A DNA stretch of 64,000 bases, taken from positions 62,001-126,000 of the forward strand of contig CAVPDQ010000027.1 in assembly GCA_963702685.1 (NCBI GenBank), given 5' to 3'. The position numbers and the translations under genes are program-made. This document shows positions 32,601 through 41,462 of the stretch, piece after piece. The notes below the pieces were generated by a model. The model did no database searches and was not told the DNA's origin. It saw nothing but the letters and a program-made list of their open reading frames with translations. This stretch comes from AP-15 sp963702685 (GTDB taxonomy: Bacteria; Pseudomonadota; Alphaproteobacteria; ATCC43930; CGMCC-115725). Each line of letters starts with the position of its first letter. Positions within the stretch are counted from its first letter, which is position 1.

Positions 32601-33641
32601 ATGTTCGGAAGAATGTTGGGCTTGCTTTCAGCCGATATGGCGATCGACCTCGGCACGGCGAACACGCTCGTCTACGTCAAGGGACGAGGCATCGTGCTGA
32701 ACGAACCGTCGGTTGTGGCGATTGCCAGCGTCAAAGGCAAAAAGCACGTCCTCGCCGTTGGCGAGGAAGCAAAGCTGATGCTTGGCCGCACGCCCGGCTA
32801 TATTCAGGCAATTCGGCCGCTGCGCGACGGCGTCATCGCCGACTTCGAAGTGACCGAGGAGATGATCAAGCATTTTATCCGCAAGGTCCACAATCGACGC
32901 AGCTTTGCGGCGCCGCAGATCGTTATCTGCGTGCCGTCGGGCTCGACTGCGGTCGAACGGCGAGCGATCCAGGAATCGGCCGAGAGTGCCGGCGCCCGCC
33001 GCGTGTCGCTGATCGAGGAGCCGATGGCGGCGGCGATTGGCGCTGGCTTGCCGGTGACGGAGCCGACCGGCTCGATGGTCGTCGATGTCGGCGGCGGCAC
33101 TACCGAGGTGGCGGTTCTGTCGCTCGGCGGCATCGTCTATTGCAGGTCGGTCCGGGTGGGCGGCGACAAAATGGACGAGGCGATCATTGCCTATATCAGG
33201 CGCAACCATAATCTGCTGGTCGGCGAAAGCAGCGCCGAACGGATCAAGAAGGAGATCGGGTCCGCCTGCATGCCGGATGACGGCGAAGGCCGAACCATGG
33301 ACATCAAGGGCCGCGATCTGATGAACGGGGTCCCGAAGGAGATCGTGATCAGCGAGCGACAGATCTCGGAAAGCTTGGCAGAACCAGTCGGCTCGATCGT
33401 GGAAGCGGTCAAGGTCGCGCTCGAGCACACAGCTCCGGAGCTCGCCGCTGACATTGTCGATAAGGGGATCGTGCTGACCGGTGGCGGCGCATTGCTCGGG
33501 AATCTCGATCTGGTATTGCGTCATTCAACCGGGCTACCGGTTTCGATCGCCGACGATCCGTTATCCTGTGTGGCGCTCGGCACCGGTCGAGCGCTCGAGG
33601 AGAGCAAGACGCTTAAGAGCGTATTGATCAATATGTGGTAG
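32601..33641 (+). CDS. mreB: Rod-shape actin homologue MreB
   Basis: Actin-like filament protein that positions lateral wall synthesis. The nucleotide-binding motifs are MAIDLGTANTLVYVKG (phosphate 1), VVDVGGGTTEVAVLS (phosphate 2) and VLTGGGALL (adenosine motif). At 346 residues it is the standard length. The start ATG at 32601 gives the family N-terminus FGRMLGLLSADMAIDLG. It is the first gene of the mreB-mreC-mreD-mrdA-rodA series, with 142 bases to mreC. Confidence 0.98.
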   Translation: MFGRMLGLLSADMAIDLGTANTLVYVKGRGIVLNEPSVVAIASVKGKKHVLAVGEEAKLMLGRTPGYIQAIRPLRDGVIADFEVTEEMIKHFIRKVHNRRSFAAPQIVICVPSGSTAVERRAIQESAESAGARRVSLIEEPMAAAIGAGLPVTEPTGSMVVDVGGGTTEVAVLSLGGIVYCRSVRVGGDKMDEAIIAYIRRNHNLLVGESSAERIKKEIGSACMPDDGEGRTMDIKGRDLMNGVPKEIVISERQISESLAEPVGSIVEAVKVALEHTAPELAADIVDKGIVLTGGGALLGNLDLVLRHSTGLPVSIADDPLSCVALGTGRALEESKTLKSVLINMW

Positions 33642-33783
33642 CGTTCGTCGGCTGGAGGGCAAGGGCAGAGGCGATGTATCCGAATGCTGCCGAGAGGCCG
33701 ACCGTGATCCCAGCTGCGGCAGCCGGGGGCGGCGGCAGCCGGGCGGATCGCGACCGCGCGTCGGCCGAGCCCGGGAGCATCCG

Positions 33784-34665
33784 GTGATCTGGCTGACACC
33801 CCCTCGTCGGACCGCGCTTCAACGGTTCGTCCTTCCGCTCCTGATCGTGCTCTCGGTGCTGACGATCATCCTTGGCAAGGCGGATGAGCTGGCCTTCGAA
33901 ACCGCACGTGTGCGAATTGCCGATATGGCGGCACCGGCGCTCGACGCGTTCTCGCGACCGTTGGCCGCCATCGACAGCCTGGGCGATCGTGCCTCGAACA
34001 TTTTGAGCGTGTACCAACGCAATGCTCGCCTCAGCGAGGAGAACGAGCAATTGCTGCACTGGCAACAGGTGGCGCTCTCCCTTGCCGCGGAGAACGCACA
34101 GCTGCGTGGCCTGCTCAAATTGACGCCTCAAGCCTCGGTCTCTTTTGTGACCGCCAGGGTCATCGCCAATTCGGGCGGCGCTTTCGTCCGCAGCCTGATG
34201 ATCGACGCCGGCAGCGCGAGCGGGATTGCGCGTGGCCAGGCGGCAATCACCGGCGAGGGGCTGGTCGGGCGGGTGCTGGAGGTAGGTCGACGGGCGGCGC
34301 GGGTTTTGCTCGTCACCGATCTCAACTCGCGGATCCCGGTCTTTGTCGGCGACACGCGGCAGCGGGCTGTGCTGGCCGGGGACAACTCCGAGCGGCCCTG
34401 CTTGCGCTACGCGGAAGCGGCGACGGCAGTGAAAATCGGCGACCGGGTCGTCACCTCGGGCGAGGGCGGAGTCTTCCCGCCGGGACTGCCGATTGGGGTC
34501 GTCGCGACGGTCGACGGCGGATTGCCGCGAGTTGACCCCTATGCCGATACCTCGCGAGTGGAATATCTGCGCGTCGTCGATTATGGGCTTGCCGATGGCC
34601 TGCCTGCCCCGGTGCATACCCCCCCGCATCGCCGGCGTGCCGGCGGCGGCGAGCACCGCGGCTGA
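33784..34665 (+). CDS. mreC: Rod-shape-determining protein MreC
   Basis: Membrane-anchored periplasmic scaffold of the elongasome. One N-terminal membrane helix (about residues 15-35), a coiled-coil segment (YQRNARLSEENEQLLHW, near residue 80) and the beta-rich MreC core follow, with GEGLVGRV and VTSGEGGVFPPGLPIG. The GTG at 33784 is used, and no in-frame alternative before the helix looks better. At 293 residues it is normal. mreD begins 6 bases after its stop. Confidence 0.95.
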   Translation: MIWLTPPRRTALQRFVLPLLIVLSVLTIILGKADELAFETARVRIADMAAPALDAFSRPLAAIDSLGDRASNILSVYQRNARLSEENEQLLHWQQVALSLAAENAQLRGLLKLTPQASVSFVTARVIANSGGAFVRSLMIDAGSASGIARGQAAITGEGLVGRVLEVGRRAARVLLVTDLNSRIPVFVGDTRQRAVLAGDNSERPCLRYAEAATAVKIGDRVVTSGEGGVFPPGLPIGVVATVDGGLPRVDPYADTSRVEYLRVVDYGLADGLPAPVHTPPHRRRAGGGEHRG

Positions 34666-34671
34666 ACTTCG

Positions 34672-35202
34672 ATGGCGCTCAAAACACCTCCCGCTCCTGC
34701 CTTGCCCGGCACCGACAACGCGGGATCGCGCCTGCTGCCGATCGCAACGACGATGCTGGCGGCGCTGCTGTCGATCGAGCCGATCCGCATTCCCGGTTAT
34801 TCGGCGCTTTCGCCCGCCTTTATGCTGATGGCAGCATATCATTGGACCATCTACCGCCCGGAGTTGCTGCCGCCTCTGTCGTTGTTCCTGATCGGCATCG
34901 CATACGATTTGTTGGCAGACGCGCCGATAGGGGTAACTTCTTTGTTGCTGCTCGGAGCCCGCGCCGTTCTGCTGCGCCATCGCCGGCATTTTTTAAACCG
35001 CCCGTTCCCGTTTGTATGGGCCGGATTTGCGATCTTGACGGGCGGCGCGATGGTGTTTTCCTGGTTGGTGCACTGCCTGCTCGCCGGGGTTCTGCTCGAT
35101 TTTCGCAGCACGATTTTTCGAGCGGTGCTGACCACCTCCGTGTTCCCACTTTTCAGTTTTTTGCTCGGCCGCACCCAGCGCGCGCTGATGGGCGCGGGTT
35201 GA
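34672..35202 (+). CDS. mreD: Rod-shape-determining protein MreD
   Basis: Small integral membrane protein of the elongasome. The 176-residue product has about five hydrophobic segments and the family features RIPGYSALSPAFMLMAAYHWTI and GIAYDLLADAPIG. The ATG at 34672 lies 6 bases after mreC. The role follows from position between mreC and mrdA together with the membrane pattern, since MreD is weakly conserved in sequence. Confidence 0.9.
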   Translation: MALKTPPAPALPGTDNAGSRLLPIATTMLAALLSIEPIRIPGYSALSPAFMLMAAYHWTIYRPELLPPLSLFLIGIAYDLLADAPIGVTSLLLLGARAVLLRHRRHFLNRPFPFVWAGFAILTGGAMVFSWLVHCLLAGVLLDFRSTIFRAVLTTSVFPLFSFLLGRTQRALMGAG

Positions 35203-35239
35203 CCGCGGCATCCCGCCAGCTCACCAGGTCAAATCGGCG

Positions 35240-37141
35240 ATGCAACAAGAAACCCAGCGTCGCAAGCTGCTCGGTCGGCGGGCCGCAATTCTCGGCCTGG
35301 GCCAAGCGGCGCTCGTCGCCGGCCTCGGCGGGCGCATGTACCAGCTCCAGATTTCGGATTCTGCCGGCTACAAGGTGCTGGCTGACGAAAACCGCATCAG
35401 CTTGCGGCTTCTGGTGCCGCCACGCGGCCGCATTCTCGACCGCTTCGGGGTGGATCTCGCGGGCAACCGGCAAAATTATCATCTCGTTGTCGTGGCCGAG
35501 CAGGCTGGCGATGTTTCCAGGACACTCGACGCGCTCGGCCAGCTGATCCCGCTTGATGAGGATACCCGTCGCCGGGTGCTGCGGGAGGTCCGGCACAAGC
35601 ATTCCTTTGTCCCCGTCGTCGTTCGCGACAATCTGAGCTGGGACGAGATGGCACGCGTCGAGGTTGCCATCCCAGAGCTTCCGGGTGTCTCGATCGAACA
35701 GGGTTTGACCCGAAATTACCCGTTCGGTAAGACCGTCGCGCACGTCATCGGCTATGTCGGGGCGGTTTCGGAGCAGGAGCTGAGCAAAGATCCGCTGCTG
35801 GAGCTGCCTGATTTCCGCATCGGCAAAAGCGGCGTAGAGAAATCGCGCGACTTGGAGCTTCGCGGCAGCGCCGGAAATCGTCGGGTCGAGGTCAATGCGC
35901 TCGGGCGGGTGGTGCGCGAGCTGGTCCGCACCGAGCCGACACCGGGGCGCGATGTCGTCAGCGCGCTCGACATGACGATGCAGGATTTCGCGACGCGCCG
36001 CTGCAGCGCTGAGGCGAGCATCGCCTGTGTTGCTCTCGACGCGGTGACGGGAGAAGTGATTGCCCTCGTCTCGAGCCCGAGCTTCGACCCGGCGGCCTTC
36101 TCCAATCGGCTGAGCCGAGAGATGTGGCAGCAGCTCGCAACCGACCCGCGCAAGCCTCTGTCAAACAAAGTAATAAGCGGTGTTTACCCGCCGGGCTCGA
36201 CATTCAAGCCGGTAGTGGCTCTTGCCGCGCTCGAAGCCGGCGTGTTGACACCGCAAACAACATTCTTCTGTCCCGGCTCCTACACGCTCGGCAATGCCAC
36301 CTTTCATTGTTGGAAGCACGGCGGCCATGGCAGCTTGCGGGTGCGGGATGCGATCAAAGAATCTTGCGACGTCTTTTTCTACAACACCGCTCTCCGGCTT
36401 GGGATCGACCGGCTCGCGGCGACTGCGCGACGGTTCGGATACGGCGCGGTCCTCGGTCTCGACATCCCCGGCGAGAGGCCGGGACTGATCCCGACACGAG
36501 CATGGAAGCTGGCGACCACCGGGACCGCCTGGCAGCACGGCGAAACCTTGATCGCCGGGATTGGCCAAGGCTCGGTGCTCGCCACCCCGTTGCAGATCGC
36601 AGTCATGGCCGCGCGCTTGGTGACCGGCCTGGCCGTCGTGCCGCGGCTGGTGCGCGACAGCGGTGTCATGCCCGCCGGCGGCGATGCGGGGCCCCCCGAT
36701 TTTGCTCCGCTCGGCCTCGACCACGCCATGCGCGCGCTGGTCATCGACGGGATGAACGCCGTCGTCAACGAACGCGGCGGCACCGCTTATGCTGCGCGCA
36801 TTGCCCAGCCTGGGATGGCCATGGGCGGCAAGTCAGGCACCTCGCAAGTGCGCCGGATCAGCGAGGCGGAGCGCGAGCACGGGCTGCGCAAAATCAGCCA
36901 GGTCCCGTGGAAGGAGCGCGATCACGCGCTGTTTGTCGCTTTTGCGCCAGTCGAGGCGCCGCGATATGTGTGCGCGACCTTGGTCGAGCACGGCGGCTTT
37001 GGCTCGGAGGTGGCCGGCCCGATCGTGCGCGACGTCCTGCTGGAAATTCAGCGCCGCGATCCAGGCCGACGGGTCCCCAGCGCCAATCCGGTGGCGGCGT
37101 TCGCTGCACCTGCCGTGCCTTCGCGCAGCCTCGGTGGCTGA
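35240..37141 (+). CDS. mrdA: Penicillin-binding protein 2, transpeptidase
   Basis: Monofunctional transpeptidase that crosslinks lateral wall peptidoglycan with RodA. An N-terminal membrane helix (about residues 12-32) is followed by the pedestal domain (DENRISLRLLVPPRGRI). The transpeptidase domain has the active-site serine in PGSTFKP, the SxN-type block in ESCDVFFYN, and KSGTSQ. At 633 residues it is the normal length. The ATG at 35240 follows mreD by 37 bases. rodA starts 2 bases after its stop. Confidence 0.97.
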   Translation: MQQETQRRKLLGRRAAILGLGQAALVAGLGGRMYQLQISDSAGYKVLADENRISLRLLVPPRGRILDRFGVDLAGNRQNYHLVVVAEQAGDVSRTLDALGQLIPLDEDTRRRVLREVRHKHSFVPVVVRDNLSWDEMARVEVAIPELPGVSIEQGLTRNYPFGKTVAHVIGYVGAVSEQELSKDPLLELPDFRIGKSGVEKSRDLELRGSAGNRRVEVNALGRVVRELVRTEPTPGRDVVSALDMTMQDFATRRCSAEASIACVALDAVTGEVIALVSSPSFDPAAFSNRLSREMWQQLATDPRKPLSNKVISGVYPPGSTFKPVVALAALEAGVLTPQTTFFCPGSYTLGNATFHCWKHGGHGSLRVRDAIKESCDVFFYNTALRLGIDRLAATARRFGYGAVLGLDIPGERPGLIPTRAWKLATTGTAWQHGETLIAGIGQGSVLATPLQIAVMAARLVTGLAVVPRLVRDSGVMPAGGDAGPPDFAPLGLDHAMRALVIDGMNAVVNERGGTAYAARIAQPGMAMGGKSGTSQVRRISEAEREHGLRKISQVPWKERDHALFVAFAPVEAPRYVCATLVEHGGFGSEVAGPIVRDVLLEIQRRDPGRRVPSANPVAAFAAPAVPSRSLGG

Positions 37142-37143
37142 GC

Positions 37144-38298
37144 TTGGCCAACCTGTCGCCCGAAATCGGACGGAGCGAGCCGACGCTCGCAGAGAAGGCC
37201 CTCAGCATCAGCTGGGGATTGGTGATCCTGATTTGTCTTGTCGTAGGGCTCGGCATTGGTGTACTGTATTCAGCGGCCGATGGTAATATGGAACCTTGGG
37301 CTGCCAAGCAGTCGATTCGGTTCGCGATTGCCCTGGTACCAATGCTCGCCGTCGCATTGCTCAACATTCGTTATTGGCTGAGGGCGTCTTATTGGATCTA
37401 TACGACAGCGCTTGTGCTGGTAGTCGCAGTCGATTTACGCGGCTTCGTCGGCATGGGGGCACAGCGCTGGATTGATCTCGGGGTCATCCAGCTGCAGCCG
37501 TCCGAGCTGATGAATGTGGCTCTGATAATGGCCCTCGCTCGCTATTTTCATGGGCTCGCCAACGAGGATGTCAATCGAATCAGATACCTGATCGCGCCCG
37601 GGCTGATGGTGCTGGTTCCGGCGGCGCTGATTCTGAAGCAGCCCGATCTCGGCACCGCCATCGTGCTGTTGTTGTGCGGCGCGGTGCTGTTCTTTCTCGG
37701 CGGGGTTCGGCTGCGGCTCTTTATGCTGATCGCTGTGGCGGCAGGCGGAACGATACCGCTCGCTTGGCACTTTCTTCGCGATTATCAAAGGAACCGCATC
37801 TATACCTTTCTCGATCCCGACAGCGACCCGCTCGGTGCCGGCTATCACATCCTGCAATCTAAAATCGCGCTGGGTTCCGGCGGCTTGTTCGGCAAAGGAT
37901 TTTTGCTCGGCACGCAAAGTCACCTAAATTTTTTACCGGAGAAGCAGACCGACTTCATATTCACTACCTTAGCGGAAGAGTTTGGGTTTGCTGGCGGGAT
38001 CGTGCTGCTCGCGCTCTACTCGTTGATCATAGCCTACTGTTTTGCTATAGCGCTTCGGAGCGCCAATCATTTCGGGCGGCTGTTGGGTCTCGGGATTGCC
38101 ACTAATTTTTTTCTTTACGTCTTTATCAATACGGCGATGGTGATGGGCATAATCCCGGTCGTCGGCGTGCCGCTGCCCCTGATCTCGTACGGCGGCACGG
38201 CCATGCTTACAGCAATGTTCGGCTTTGGCCTGCTGCTCAACATCTGCGTGCACCGGGAGGTGCGTTTGAACCGCAGCGGAGAAAGCCAGCCTGGCTAG
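37144..38298 (+). CDS. rodA: SEDS peptidoglycan polymerase RodA
   Basis: Membrane glycosyltransferase of the SEDS family that pairs with PBP2. About ten membrane helices are visible in 384 residues. Typical blocks are GAQRWIDLGVIQLQPSELMN and LPEKQTDFIFTTLAEEFGF, with VGVPLPLISYGGTAML near the end. The start is a TTG at 37144, 2 bases after the mrdA stop; the open frame runs far upstream inside mrdA, but conserved sequence begins only here. Its base composition is somewhat more AT-rich than its neighbours, as expected for hydrophobic codons. Confidence 0.96.
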   Translation: MANLSPEIGRSEPTLAEKALSISWGLVILICLVVGLGIGVLYSAADGNMEPWAAKQSIRFAIALVPMLAVALLNIRYWLRASYWIYTTALVLVVAVDLRGFVGMGAQRWIDLGVIQLQPSELMNVALIMALARYFHGLANEDVNRIRYLIAPGLMVLVPAALILKQPDLGTAIVLLLCGAVLFFLGGVRLRLFMLIAVAAGGTIPLAWHFLRDYQRNRIYTFLDPDSDPLGAGYHILQSKIALGSGGLFGKGFLLGTQSHLNFLPEKQTDFIFTTLAEEFGFAGGIVLLALYSLIIAYCFAIALRSANHFGRLLGLGIATNFFLYVFINTAMVMGIIPVVGVPLPLISYGGTAMLTAMFGFGLLLNICVHREVRLNRSGESQPG

Positions 38299-38382
38299 CC
38301 GATATTTTCGTCGCATCGTCGTCGATCGCTGCCTAAAATCGCGGTGTCCGGGCTGGTAGCGGCAACGCGGAGGGAGAAATCG

Positions 38383-38991
38383 ATGGCAGAGAAAGACCCG
38401 GCGGAGAGCGGACAGCGGCTGCATGTGACGACCCTGCTCGTGGCTTCGCGGCGTGCCCTCGACAACGCGCTCGCCGAGCTCGGCTTTGCCGAGGACGATG
38501 ACCGGGTCGTCGAGCATGATGGCCGTCTCGCCTTTCTGACCTGCTCGCACGAAGAGGACAGCGACGATCTGTTTGCGCTGGTAACGGAGCTTTCGGCGCG
38601 CGGCGAAAGCTGGGAATTGCAGTCTCGCATCGATACCGAGCCCGGCCGCGCGATCTACCAGTCCTTGGCGCGGTATCGCCCGGTCGAGGCGATCGACGCA
38701 GCGGTCGAGGAGGAGCCGGAGGCGCAAACACCCGAAACTCCGGTTTACGATGTCGAGACCGCAGACGGATTGCAGGCGTTGAAGCGGATCTTGAAGCGGA
38801 TCGAGCCGGCTGACGCGTTCGCCACGATTCGGCCCGGCCGCGACGGTCGCGCGACCGCGCGAGTGCTGCGCCGCGGCTCTCGACGGTTGCTGGCGGCGGC
38901 GATCGGAGCCGACGAGGCAACACTGCGCGGGGTAATTCGAGAAATCCTACCCAATGTCATGCTCGATGTGGCGATGAAGCCGCCCGGATAG
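38383..38991 (+). CDS. Hypothetical protein upstream of ycjX
   Basis: A 202-residue soluble, acidic protein that I do not recognise. It begins MAEKDPAESGQRLHVTT, has a negatively charged centre (EEEPEAQTPE, about residue 115) and ends with a basic segment (RRGSRRLLAAAIGADEA). A strong GGAGGGAGAAA ribosome site precedes the ATG at 38383-38385. It sits between rodA (84 bases upstream) and the ycjX-ycjF pair (50 bases downstream) on the same strand, which suggests a link with envelope stress or growth, but there is no domain to support this. Confidence 0.75.
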   Translation: MAEKDPAESGQRLHVTTLLVASRRALDNALAELGFAEDDDRVVEHDGRLAFLTCSHEEDSDDLFALVTELSARGESWELQSRIDTEPGRAIYQSLARYRPVEAIDAAVEEEPEAQTPETPVYDVETADGLQALKRILKRIEPADAFATIRPGRDGRATARVLRRGSRRLLAAAIGADEATLRGVIREILPNVMLDVAMKPPG

Positions 38992-39041
38992 CGCCGGAGC
39001 GTGCGCTGCCGACCCTGACCGAATTCTTTCGCGATCGGCGG

Positions 39042-40397
39042 GTGCGGGTCGCCGTGACCGGTCTTGCCCAATCGGGAAAAACCACATTCACCACCAGCCT
39101 GATTCACAATCTGCTCGCGATCGTGGCACGGCCTGCCCGTCTGCCTTTTTTTCGCGCCGCCGCGGAGGCACGCGTCATCATGGCCCGGCTGCAACCGGTC
39201 GCAACCGGTCCCATCCCGGATTTTCCGTTTCGGAAGACGCTCGCCGCCCTCGCGGCCGACCCGCCGCAGTGGCCTGCGAGCACGCAGGATTTGCGCCATG
39301 CCCGGCTGGCGTTGCGCTTTCTGCCGACCGGTCCTTTTGGCAGCGAGAGCATAATCGGCTGGCTCGCTGGCGGCCGCGCCGAGCTCGACCTGGAAATCCT
39401 CGATTATCCGGGGGAGTGGCTGCTCGACCTGCCGCTGATGCGGCAAAGCTATCGCGACTGGTCGCGCGCCACCTTGGCTTTGGCCAAAAGCGGTGTTCGC
39501 GCTGCCCTCGCCGGGGATTGGCTCGATTTTCTCGGCCGTCATCGCTCGGATGCGCCGGGAGACAGCGAAACTGCGGGCCGCGCGCACGCTCTTTACCGCG
39601 ACTTTCTCGTCGCTTGCCGTGCACAGCAGCAGCTGAGCCTGCTGCAGCCCGGACGGGTCATCAACCCTGGAAATATCGCCGATCCGTCGCTGCTGCGTTT
39701 CTGCCCGCTGCCGGATGCAGCCAACGGCTTTCTGCCGCCGGGCAGCCTCGGCGCCTTGATGGAGGCGCGCTTCGAGACCTACAAGCGGGTGGTCGTCGAG
39801 CCGTTCTTTACCGCGCTCGCTCGCGATGTCGATCGCCAAATCGTCCTTATCGATGTGTTGCGCGCGCTCAACGCCGGAGAAGCGGCTTTTGCCGATCAGC
39901 GTTTAGCCCTCGAGGCCATCCTTGGGGCGTTCCGGTTCGGCCGGGGCGGGCTGCTCCAACGGCTGTTCGCGGCGCGCATCGACCGGGTGCTCTTTGCCGC
40001 CACCAAAGCCGACCATGTGCCGGCCGTGCAGCGCGATCACCTCGAAACGTTGATGGCGAATCTCGTCGAGGCGCCGACGCTGCGCGCCCACCGGGCGAAT
40101 GCCCGCGTCGCGGCGACCGCGCTCGCCTCGATCCGCTGCACCGAGGACAGCACCGACACAATCGACGGGCATAAGCTCGACGTTGTCGTCGGCCTGCCTG
40201 TGGGCGGCGATCGGAGGATTCGGTTTTTTCCCGGAGTGGTGCCGGTAACGCCTCCGTCAGCGGGGTTCTGGGGTGAGCGTTTCACCGAATTTCCGGTGTT
40301 CCAGCCGCCGAGAATCGATACGGCGGCAGGTAACGGCATTCCCCATATCAATCTCGACAAAGCACTCGATTTCCTGCTGGAGGATGTGCTCGCGTGA
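39042..40397 (+). CDS. ycjX: YcjX family nucleotide-binding protein (DUF463)
   Basis: Dynamin/GTPase-like protein of the DUF463 family, associated with envelope stress in enterobacteria. The P-loop is GLAQSGKTTF (about residues 8-17). Later conserved blocks include LDYPGEWLLDLPLM, and FAATKADHVP resembles a G4-like motif. The GTG at 39042 is the first start codon in frame; a few conserved residues (TLTEFFRDRR) lie upstream without a standard start, so initiation may be unusual or slightly earlier. It overlaps ycjF by 4 bases. Confidence 0.9.
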   Translation: MRVAVTGLAQSGKTTFTTSLIHNLLAIVARPARLPFFRAAAEARVIMARLQPVATGPIPDFPFRKTLAALAADPPQWPASTQDLRHARLALRFLPTGPFGSESIIGWLAGGRAELDLEILDYPGEWLLDLPLMRQSYRDWSRATLALAKSGVRAALAGDWLDFLGRHRSDAPGDSETAGRAHALYRDFLVACRAQQQLSLLQPGRVINPGNIADPSLLRFCPLPDAANGFLPPGSLGALMEARFETYKRVVVEPFFTALARDVDRQIVLIDVLRALNAGEAAFADQRLALEAILGAFRFGRGGLLQRLFAARIDRVLFAATKADHVPAVQRDHLETLMANLVEAPTLRAHRANARVAATALASIRCTEDSTDTIDGHKLDVVVGLPVGGDRRIRFFPGVVPVTPPSAGFWGERFTEFPVFQPPRIDTAAGNGIPHINLDKALDFLLEDVLA

Positions 40398-41374
40398 CCA
40401 TCGAAACCGAGACAAGGCCGCAGCGTCTTGGACCGCGCATCGTGCGGACCGAGGAAACGGGCCGGCTCGATCTCACCCCCGAGCCGCCTTTCGAGCCCGG
40501 GTTCGCACCGCTTCCCAGGCTCCGCTCGCGCTCCCCCGCCCTGATCGCGATTTCTGGGCTGATCATTCTCGGTCTCGGCGTGACCGTGCTCGACCTCGCC
40601 GGCTTTATCGGCGGCGCGTTCGAGCGGGGCACCGCAGTCGGCGTGATCGCCGCCGCGGCGGTGGCGGCCGGGGCGGGCGGCGCGCTCTATTGGTTCTGGT
40701 GCGAATTGCGCGGGCTGATGCGCTTGCGCTCGGCCGAGCGCCTGCGCCGGCTGATCCCGTCGGCCCTCGCCGGCGAGCTGAAGCGCGAGCTCGGCTTGGC
40801 GGCGGCGATCCTCGCCCGCGATCCGCTGCTCGGCGAAGCCGTCGCCCAGTATCGCGGCGTCCTCGAACCGCACCACACGGGCGGCGATGCTCTTGAGCTT
40901 TTTTCCCGTTTCGTGCTGGTTCCGGCCGACCGCTTGAGCCAAGCCGCGGTCCGCCGCGCTGCCGCCCAGGCGTTTGCGATCAATGCGGTCAGTCCGACAG
41001 TGCTGACCGACACTCTGTTTTTTGCCGCGCGGGCGATGCGGCTGATTCGCGAGATCGCCGAGATTTATGGCCAGCGCCCCGGCCTCGCCGGGACCCTCCA
41101 TTTGTTGCGGCGGCTCGTCGGCGGCGCCGGGCTGGTGGGTGCCGTCGATGTCGTCGGCGGGGTGCTGGTCCAGCAACTGGGCGGCGCCGTCCTCGAACGG
41201 CTCAGCGCCAACGCCGCCGAGAGCGCCTATGCCGCGCAAAAGATGGCGCGGCTCGGCATCGTTGCGATGGCGTTGTGCCGACCAGTCGGTTTTCGCCCCG
41301 GCGAGGCGCCCTCGCTCGCCGGCATCGTTGCCGGCCTCATCCGCTCCCGCGGTGAAGGAATACGAGGAAGCTGA
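40394..41374 (+). CDS. ycjF: YcjF family membrane protein (DUF697)
   Basis: Partner of YcjX with two N-terminal membrane helices (about residues 50-70 and 78-100) and a C-terminal DUF697-type domain (AINAVSPTVLTDTLFFAARAM). The GTG start overlaps the ycjX stop as GTGA. At 326 residues it fits the TIGR01620-type family. The pair ycjX-ycjF is conserved across proteobacteria. The biochemical function is not established. Confidence 0.88.
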   Translation: MTIETETRPQRLGPRIVRTEETGRLDLTPEPPFEPGFAPLPRLRSRSPALIAISGLIILGLGVTVLDLAGFIGGAFERGTAVGVIAAAAVAAGAGGALYWFWCELRGLMRLRSAERLRRLIPSALAGELKRELGLAAAILARDPLLGEAVAQYRGVLEPHHTGGDALELFSRFVLVPADRLSQAAVRRAAAQAFAINAVSPTVLTDTLFFAARAMRLIREIAEIYGQRPGLAGTLHLLRRLVGGAGLVGAVDVVGGVLVQQLGGAVLERLSANAAESAYAAQKMARLGIVAMALCRPVGFRPGEAPSLAGIVAGLIRSRGEGIRGS

Positions 41375-41407
41375 ACGGTGCTGCGAGATCGTGTAGTTTC
41401 CGAATCT

Positions 41408-41422
41408 CGGCACGGCGTTTGC
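41408..41422 (+). promoter_or_regulatory. Candidate sigma-54 promoter of the Liv-type operon
   Basis: CGGCAC, five bases, then TTGC: 9 of 10 positions of the -24/-12 consensus TGGCAC-N5-TTGC with exact GG-N10-GC spacing. It lies 40 bases before the ATG of the substrate-binding protein, so the leader would be short (start near 41434), with GGAGGAAGG as ribosome site. With ntrC in the window this suggests nitrogen control. It is stronger than the urtA match. Confidence 0.5.
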
Positions 41423-41462
41423 CGGAATCGTCGCAGAAGCCTCAAAACCGGGAGGAAGGGAT

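Noticed and set aside
39190..39212. Short tandem repeat GCAACCGGTC in ycjX as a regulatory repeat
   Set aside because: Only two copies of a 10-base unit inside a coding frame, which reads through normally; likely chance.
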